The notes beneath the pieces were generated by a model. The model was given only the letters and a program-made list of their open reading frames with translations. It searched no databases and had not been told where the DNA came from. A stretch of DNA of 64,000 nucleotides from Neodontobutis hainanensis (lineage: Eukaryota; Chordata; Actinopteri; Gobiiformes; Odontobutidae), in assembly GCA_024349245.1 (NCBI GenBank), contig JALDNG010000022.1:6028001-6092000 (forward strand), given 5' to 3'. Shown here piece after piece: positions 56,911-64,000 of the stretch. Every line of letters starts with the position of its first letter. The stretch's first letter is position 1. Both the position numbers and the translations under genes were made by a program.

Positions 56911-57900
56911 TGATTTTTCTTGAAGATTTGACCTAATGTTGACAGAGAGACTCGTTGGATCTTATTGAAATAATGGTCATCATTGATAATATTGGCTTGG
57001 ATTTCTTGCAGCCGGAAACAATTATTGGTCAAAACCATTTTTACAATGGCGGCCTCTTGTGTCCTCGACCTTCAATCCTATGTAAAAAAAATATATATAT
57101 TAAAAAAAATACACATGCATCCTACTGTTAAATGTCACAGTAAACAATATTGATGATAAATACCGCAAGCTTCGGTTTCAACGTACTGTGTGGTTAGCTA
57201 ACCTGTTTTCTCAATGAAATGTCTGAATTACTGCTGAGATTTGGTTAAACTCTTTGTGCAGCTTCCATCAGTGTCAGACCATGGTTGATAACACGGTCAA
57301 TAAGTGTAGCACAGATTTCTTGAGTCATATTTTGTCCTCGTCTACTTTGTTCAGGTTATATCTTCAAGTTCCTCTCTACCTCTTCCTCTACCTATGCCTC
57401 CTCTTCTACCTCCTTCTCCCTTTCCTCTTCCTCTACCTCTTCATCTCCTCTTTGAGATCCTCATAAAATGTAAAAATAAAGCCGAAATTAGCATTTGATG
57501 TTGTATATTTTGTGACCAATGCTAATGCTAAAAAAGTAGCAATAGCATGCTATTACATGTGACAAAATTTCATTTGCATTAGATTCTACAATGTGGTTAA
57601 AATGGCATGTTGGGATTTTGTAATTTTCTTTATAATAAATGGAGTTTTCTTATATTTATTAATCCTTTAATTTATTTCACTTTCTTAGTATTACTTATAA
57701 TTTTATTTTTATTTTTTAACTTGTCTCATTTACATAAAAGGTTGTTCATTCCATCACTAAATGTCATTTCCATTACATAGCAAATGTTTAAGATAAAATC
57801 TGAAACAATAGCACAATACCATTTTTAAATCACAAATTTGGTCACATCAGTGAGTGAAACTTCATGTGAAAACATTAAGTGTATTAAAATTGATTTAAAA
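56911..57900. other. Non-coding with a pyrimidine-rich tract
   Basis: No gene. About 57365-57450 is an imperfect CTCTACCTCTTC minisatellite. The rest is AT-rich. Confidence 0.4.
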
Positions 57901-58920
57901 AAATACATAAGCAATAAATTAATAATATCATTCACTTGCTATTACTCAGTCATTCTTCTTTTAAATAACTGTGAAAGTAAAAAAAAAAAGCTTCAAAGTT
58001 GCCACAGCTTTGAAGGTCACTTATGCCCAATATTGTAGCTTTCATTTATAGACTTGTCATCTTCACAAGCATCATGCAAAACCTGAAAGCGAGGGCTATT
58101 AGAGTAGATGATAATCTGTAAACAATTTTTCCCAAGTATTCGAAGAAGAATCTGTAAAAACATCCACATTTTATGAAAACAAACACAAATTTACAATTCA
58201 TCCAGTACAAAACTATCCACAGATACCATGGCACACAAGGCAGACGATTTATATAACACAGATACTTGCTCACAATGCACTACAAGCACAGTAATACCAA
58301 CAGATACAAACATAAGGCCTCACACACCTTCAGCCCTCGCTCATCTCATCAGTAACCATTTTGACCACTCCCTCCATCATACTTTTCCTTCAATGACCAA
58401 ACCCTCCTCTTTACACACCAAAGACTGCTGAGTTACAGTAAGTACTTTATAATGATTCCATGAAGATTGAATACTACTGCATGTCGTGGTGGAGGGGAAA
58501 GCAGTATTATTTACTCAGGCACATTGCAATTACAATAAGGCACCGTTCTTGGTTTGATGCAGGGTCAGCGTGTAGGCATCGAGTTTCAAGCTGACTGTAC
58601 CTCTCAAGCCCAGCTTTTTTAATGTACATTAAAGAAGACAGAAAAGGAAAAGGAAGCACAGCCCCTCTCCACACACACACACTTACACACACACTTACAC
58701 ACGCACACACACACGCACAAATGTCTTTGCTGCTGTGGAACCAGACTGTGGCTTTGAAGGGCTGTGTCAAAATGTAACCAGCCACATATCTGTTAATCTG
58801 TTAATCTTATATGATTTCTTTATCAGCTGTTGTGATCCACTTGCATGCAAAAAGAGTCACACAAGATGTGGATTAATTTCTTCACACGAACTGATAAAGA
58901 AGGGTGCAGTTACGTAAATG
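57901..58920. repeat. Paralogous flank related to 150-1905
   Basis: Two stretches match the start of the window (about 57905-58220 and 58488-58880), so another cluster unit once lay here. A CA-rich microsatellite is at about 58670-58720. No gene. Confidence 0.55.
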
Positions 58921-59329
58921 GAAAAATATATAAATATATATAAAATTAAAATAAAGTTATTTTGTAATTGCTTACACTCTAAAGTCAAAATAAATGCACA
59001 AATTTCAAAACTTTACACAAAATGAGCAAAAGGTCATCTCAGAGTGACTACACACTCTTTCTCAGAATTTTTTCACAGTTTTCAGTGTTAGACACATTGG
59101 TCAAAACTGTAAGTCTATGTTTGTAGAGTTTTATACTTAGCTAACAAAACATAAATAAAAAAATATTTTCTGAACTCTGAACAAACACATCTAACCAAAT
59201 AACTGGATTACTGGGCCATAGTTTCTTCAACAAAATAATAAAGTGCCTCATTTGGCACATGATCTGAGATATTCTGTTCCTTGGGTTTATAGTTTAGGTA
59301 TTTGTGGGTAAACATTTGTCACATTGGCT
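58921..59329. other. Non-coding AT-rich DNA
   Basis: Nothing recognisable. Confidence 0.3.
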
Positions 59330-60060
59330 CCAAGTTTCAGAAAATGCACTTGAACTTATTTTATGAGACTCATTATAAAGTTTCCTTATGTACGCTGATG
59401 ACGTATATAAAATAACCTGCATCTTCAATGCCAGGTCTCACTAACATTGTCCAATGTGTTGGTATATTTTCAGGGAACAAAATATTTTTTTCAGTGCCAG
59501 TGGGTAGCCTTAGAGACAGAACTGACTCCCATTCCAAAAGTCCATGTTAGGTTTTGTCTATCTTGGCATTCAGATTACCCAGTATAAATGTTCCCTTTGT
59601 TGCTTTAAAACAAGACAGTACTTAATGGTTGGATGAGTGAGTTTATATATAGACAAAGGAATACATAGACTTAACTTTTCCAAGTTACAGGTTCCTGTAT
59701 CTAATGGAGGTCTAGATCTGCCTAATATTAAGAATGGTTTAAGGAGGATCTCACTTCTTTCTGGCTGGGTATCAAAAAATCTCCTATTTGATAGGCATTT
59801 TGTCCTGGAAGAATATAAAATCTAAAAAGACCTTGTGTAATAATAAAAACCTTCACAAACTTAAGCAGATAGAAACTTTGTGCGCCTGGTTCGACCGTGG
59901 GACAAAACCATTAAAAACGGGGGGTAGGGAGGGACACTAAATCCTTAGTTCTATTTGGATAGAAGTAACAAAAATCTCAATGTATGTAGATGTTATATTA
60001 CATTTCTAATACCTTTATAGGACACTGTCAGTCAGCGGTCCTTGTTGATAAAAAAAAAAA
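59330..60060 (+). mobile_element. L1-type LINE 3' fragment
   Basis: The + strand encodes RLNFSKLQVPVSNGGLDLPN (about 59667-59726), matching the conserved C-terminal block of fish L1 RT proteins in which GGL-LPN follows a leucine-rich segment. YADDV is recognisable but frame-shifted near 59392. The fragment ends at an A-rich run near 60045-60062. Confidence 0.65.
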
Positions 60061-60084
60061 TTAAAATTTGTTAATAAACATCCA

Positions 60085-62390
60085 TCCATCCATTTTCTAC
60101 CGCTTATCCGGGGCCGGTTTGCGGGGGCAGTAGTCTAAGCAGAGACGCAAAGACTTCCCTCTCCCCAGACACTTCCTCCAGCTTTTCCAGGGGGATACCA
60201 AGGAGTTCCCAGGCCAGCCGAGAGACATAGTCCGTCCATCGTGTCCTAGGTTTTTCCCCGAGGTCTCCTCCTGGTGGCACATGCCCGAAGGGAGGCGTTC
60301 AGGAAGCATTTGAAACAAATGCCCGAGCCACCTCAGCTGGCTCCTCTAAATGTGGAGAGCAGCGGCTCTACTTTGAGCTACTCCCGAGTGACCGAGCTTC
60401 TTACCCTATCTCTAAGGGAGAAGGGAGAGCGCCCTGCCACCCTGCGGTAAAAGCTCATTTCTGCCGCCTGTATCCGGGATCTTGTTCTTTCGTTCATGAC
60501 CATAGGTGAGAGTAGGAATGTAGATTGACCTGTAACTTGAGAGCTTTACCTTGCAGCTCAGTCGCCTTCTTTACCACAACAGACCAGTACATCGACCACA
60601 TCACTGCATAAGCTGCAATGATCCGTCAGTCTCACGCTCCTTCCTTCCCCCACTCGTGAACAAAACCCCAAGATACTTAAACTCCTCCACTTGAGACAGG
60701 AGCTTTCCACCAACCTGAAGGGGGCAAGCCACTCTTTTCCAACTGAGAACCATGGTTTTAGACTTGGAGGTGCTGATCCTACTCCCAGCTGCTTCACATT
60801 TGGCAGAAAACCACCTAAATGTACACTGGAGGTCCACAGGACAACATGATCTGCAAAAAGCAGAGCCGAGATCCTGTGTTCCCCAAACCAGACTCCCTCC
60901 GGCCCCGGGCCTAGAAATCCTGTCCATAAAGATAATGAACAGGACCAGTGACAAAGCCCTGCCAAAGTCCAACTTGCACCGGGAACAGGTCTGACTAACT
61001 GTCGGCAATGCGAACCAAGCTCCTGCTCCAGTCGTACAGGGACCGAACAGCTCTTAGCAAAGGGCCCCGGACCCCGTACTCCCAGAGCACCCCCCCACAG
61101 GGTGCCATGAGGGACACAGTCGAATGCCTTCTCCAGAGCACACAAAGCACTAGGAGCTTCCCAACTACCTCAGTGACTTTGGCTTGGGTGATGGGCGAGT
61201 CCACCTCCGAGCCCTCGGCCTCTGCTTCCTCAGTGGAAGACGTGTCGGTGGGGTTGAGGAGATCCTCGAAGTATTCCTTCCACCGTCCAACAATATCCCC
61301 AGTTGAAGTCAGCAGATTCCCACCTCCACTGTTAACAGTGTTGGCAGGGCACCGCTTCCCTCTCTTGATGCAGACGGTTTGCCAGAATTTCTTCGAGGCC
61401 GACTGATAGTCCTTCTCCATGGCCTCACCAAACTCCTCCCAGACCCGAGTTTTTGCCTCCACAACCACCTGCAGACTGCCCGTACTCATCAGCTGCCTCA
61501 GAAGTCCCACAAGCCAACCAGGCTCGATAGGTCTCCTTCTTCAGCTTGACGCCATCCCTTACTTCCGGTGTCCACCACCGGGTTTGGGAGTTGCCGCCAC
61601 GACAGGCACCAGAGACTTTGCGGCCACAGCTCCGAGTGGCTGCATTGGCAATGGAGGTGGTGAACACGGTCCACCCGGACTCAATATCTCTAGTCTTCCT
61701 CGGAATCTGCTTGAAGCTCTGCCGGATGTGGCAGTTGAAGATCTCTCTAACAGGGGGCTCTGCCAAACGTTCCCAACAGTACGTTTGGGTCTGCCGAGTC
61801 TGTCCAGCTTTATCCCCCACCATCGGATTCAACTCACCACCAGGTGACAGCCCCACTCCTCTTATCACCCAAGTGTCCAAAGCATACGGCCGGAGGTCAG
61901 ATAAAACAACTACAAAGTCAATCATTGACCTCCGGCCCTATGCTTGAACATGGTGTTCGTTATGGACAAACTGTTGCTAGCACAGAAGTCCAATTACAGA
62001 ACACCACTCGGGGGGCCGTTCCTCCCAATCACGCCCCTCCAGGTGTCACTGTCTCTCCCCACGTGAGCGTTGAAGTCTCCCAGTAGAACAACGGAGACCC
62101 TGGTCAGAGCACTTTCCAGCACCCCTACCAGAGACTCCAAGAAGGCTAGGTACTCTGCACTGCCATTTGGCCCGTAAACACAAACAAGAGTGAGAGACCT
62201 ATCCCCGACCCGAAGGCGCAGGGAAGTGACCCTCTCAATCTGAAATGACCTTTTGCTCATTGTGTCAAGTTTAGTGACAGTTATGTCGGTGAAACTAAAC
62301 AACAGCTTCACAAGTGGATGTATCATCACAGAAGAGCCAATCCTGGAGGACCTGAGTCTGCAGTACACCTCCACCTCAAAGACAAAGGAC
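60085..62390 (-). mobile_element. LINE (RTE/Rex-like), endonuclease to 3' end, degenerate
   Basis: Read on the minus strand. The endonuclease C-terminal block LLGDFNAHVGRDSDTW is at about 62085-62038. A linker and the RT follow, with LVLFIIFMDRI (about 60951-60919), a damaged active site (LLFADHVVL near 60865, where FADD has become FADH) and FKYLGVLFTSGG (about 60685-60650). The 3' end is at about 60085 (CATTTTCTACCGCTTATCCGG on the + strand). Several frames carry the pieces, so it is inactive. It is the longest copy of this family in the window. Confidence 0.8.
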
Positions 62391-62950
62391 ATTCCTTTGA
62401 GGACAGCAATGTCCGAATTTTGGCCAGAGAGGCCAGATGGTTTGAGAGAGGGGTGAAGGAAGCCATTTTTGAGAAAATGGAAAAGCCTTCGTTGAACAGA
62501 GGAGGTGGCCTCAGATTCATGTTACCTAGTATTTACAACAGTGTTCTCAAACCTAAAACTAAAGAGCCTCACCTTAGAACCACCAACATAACACCTGATT
62601 AGAACTATGACACTAACGACATTGCACCGTATGGAGCAGGATCATTAACGACTCTGCATGTGTATGGCTCAGTGACACTTACCACCTTGCACCTGTATGG
62701 AGCAATGTCACCAACGACTCTTCGTTAGCCTAACGACTTTCACATATGGAGTCACACCTCCCTTTCATGACCAACAACACAACAACCTGGCCCATCAGGT
62801 TTGGTTTCAGGGGAAACTCCTCCCTTTAGAGATATAAGCTCAGCTCTTTTACCAGTTGAACTCAGAATTGACAAAGTCTCTTGGAATAGAGACAAAACGT
62901 CTTCATCTTGAAAACGAAGTCCAGATGCTTTTACGCAAACCTTTCTTCTT
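62270..62950 (+). mobile_element. Penelope-like element fragment with GIY-YIG nuclease
   Basis: An open frame from about 62282 to 62602 encodes YVGETKQQLHKWMYHHRRAN, then VRILAREARWFERGVKEAI and KPSLNRGGGLR. The layout (YVGE, Arg-rich helix, WFERGVKEA with the Glu) is that of the C-terminal GIY-YIG endonuclease of fish Penelope-like retroelements. The following non-coding part contains GACAAAACGTCTTCATCTTG (about 62891-62910), typical of their 3' ends. The reverse transcriptase part is missing. The minus-strand LINE overlaps or abuts its left end. Confidence 0.7.
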
Positions 62951-63473
62951 CAAGATGCCCTGGATGACTGAGAACCTCCACAGACATGGTTCACCATAGT
63001 ATACTGAAAAAATAGTTAAACAAATTCAGTGGCACATCTTTTCTCAACTCCTAAACTCTCAAACTTTAAACTAAACCTTGACAGCAACACTCAAATTCTA
63101 TTGTAATTTATTTGTTAAGCAATGTTTAAAATACACTTATTCACATGACTAATACTTAAAGTCGAAGTGCAGTAAAATATGTATGTGGGTTAAAAACCAC
63201 AAAATTTAAAGAAATGTACAAACCACAACTATACAGAAGTCTTTACCCACTGGCTCTTTTTAATTTTCTTTTCATTAAATAATATAGTATTTCTAAACAA
63301 CAGCACTATTTGACTTATATGTTGACACAAATGAGTCGGTGAGTCTGTCTGGTTCACACTGCTGTAGTTTTACACTGCTTGCTACGGGGCACCAAGATAT
63401 TCTGGTAAGTGATACGAGGACACACACATGTAAATGCTCATGTGATCTCGGTCTAGACTATTTACAGGACAAC

Positions 63474-63520
63474 AGATAAAGTTGGGCCACAGCTGATGAA
63501 ACATGTGGACCTGTATAAAA
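63474..63520 (+). promoter_or_regulatory. Core promoter of A8
   Basis: AGATAA lies at 63474-63479 and TATAAAA at 63514-63520. The sequence between has small changes (GTTGGGCC where other copies have GATCAC or similar). Confidence 0.65.
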
Positions 63521-63556
63521 GTTTCAGATTTTCAGTGTAACAACTGTGGCAGTGGA

Positions 63557-64000
63557 ATGATGCGGCGTATACAATACATCCAGCTGTTCCTCATTTTCAT
63601 GAGTCTGGGGGATAATGGTAAGTTTAACAAATCATGCTGCTTTAAGGATGCTAATATTGGACTAATCTCAATGGACTATCTTCATTGTAGTGCTTGGGAG
63701 TGTAATTGTAAATGGGGATAGGGTCCCAGATAATGCCATGCAGTATATGGCCTCTGTGCAGAGCATTTTTGCTCATGTTTGTGGAGGGTTCCTTGTGAGA
63801 GAAGACTTTGTACTCACTGCGGCACATTGTTTGGACGAGTAAGTGACAATTACTTCTGTAGTAAAAGTGTTACTTTTACTTTTCTAACATCTCTCCATGT
63901 GGTCTCCTTCAGACAGCCTGTAAGAGTTGTCCTTGGCAACCACAATCTCAATCATTTCAACACTGGACAAAAGATCAACATTGAGAAAAGAATCAGGCAC
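63557..64000 (+). CDS. A8: granzyme-like serine protease, 5' part (runs off window)
   Basis: Exon 1 63557-63617, exon 2 63691-63838, exon 3 from 63913 to the window edge. It encodes the signal peptide MMRRIQYIQLFLIFMSLG, VLGSVIVNGDRV with the Ser-Val dipeptide present, and His66 in LTAAHC. Exon 3 begins after a TTCAG acceptor in place of TTTAG, changing Asp70 to Glu. The frame is open as far as visible. Asp102 and Ser195 lie outside the window. Confidence 0.8.

Noticed and set aside
60752..61947. Several + strand frames of 80-142 codons
   Set aside because: They are antisense shadows of the minus-strand LINE reverse transcriptase and linker.

Overview
The window is vertebrate, and almost certainly teleost, genomic DNA. 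Its genes are split into five short exons with GT-AG introns. Fish-type tRNA-derived SINEs, L1-, L2- and RTE/Rex-like LINE fragments, hAT and Tc1/mariner relics, a Penelope-like relic and LTR elements fill the space between them. No bacterial-style operon is present. The real genes, all on the + strand, form a tandem cluster of granzyme / mast-cell-protease (duodenase)-like chymotrypsin-fold serine proteases. I name the lineages locally A, B and C.

Layout. The cluster is built from a repeating A-then-B unit. A1 (3172-4251) is followed by a B remnant (6222-6468). A2 (10601-11685) is followed by another B remnant (12467-12662). A C-lineage pseudogene lies at 13863-14624. A3 (16445-17527) is followed by B1 (18785-19965), which carries a 1-base frameshift at the catalytic serine exon. 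An A/C/B hybrid pseudogene lies at 22316-22945. A5 (31108-32183) precedes B2 (33423-34603), and A6 (41489-42564) precedes B3 (43734-44914). A7 (52424-53558) has lost its B partner. A8 starts at 63557 and runs off the window. A1, A2, A3, A5, A6, A7, B2 and B3 have intact five-exon reading frames with the His-Asp-Ser triad and four conserved disulfides.

Architecture and evolution. A5-B2 and A6-B3 lie in a tandem duplication of about 10.4 kb that also carries an L2 fragment, an antisense L1 fragment, a (TA)n tract and a dead hAT transposon. The 20.6-25.3 kb interval is a mosaic of pieces nearly identical to window positions 1-360, 15.09-16.18, about 10.4-10.8, a C-type gene and 6.35-8.82 kb. Three copies of a 396-bp SINE have exact target-site duplications. 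A solo LTR (4932-5530) has a perfect 5-bp target duplication. A degenerate LTR retroelement (46.3-50.7 kb) has a near-perfect tRNA-Pro primer site.

How the genes work together. Both A and B encode predicted secreted zymogens of the granule-protease type. B keeps the classical Gly-Glu activation dipeptide. A has Ser-Val in its place, and A7 has lost it by an in-frame 6-bp deletion and also gained a 3'UTR-derived C-terminal tail. By my alignment all copies have an S1 pocket without Asp189 (Gly189, Asn216, Asn226), so they are unlikely to be tryptic. No wholly new system is evident. The strongest leads are the A7 activation change, the unusual S1 pocket and the mosaic duplication history, part of which may be an assembly artefact.
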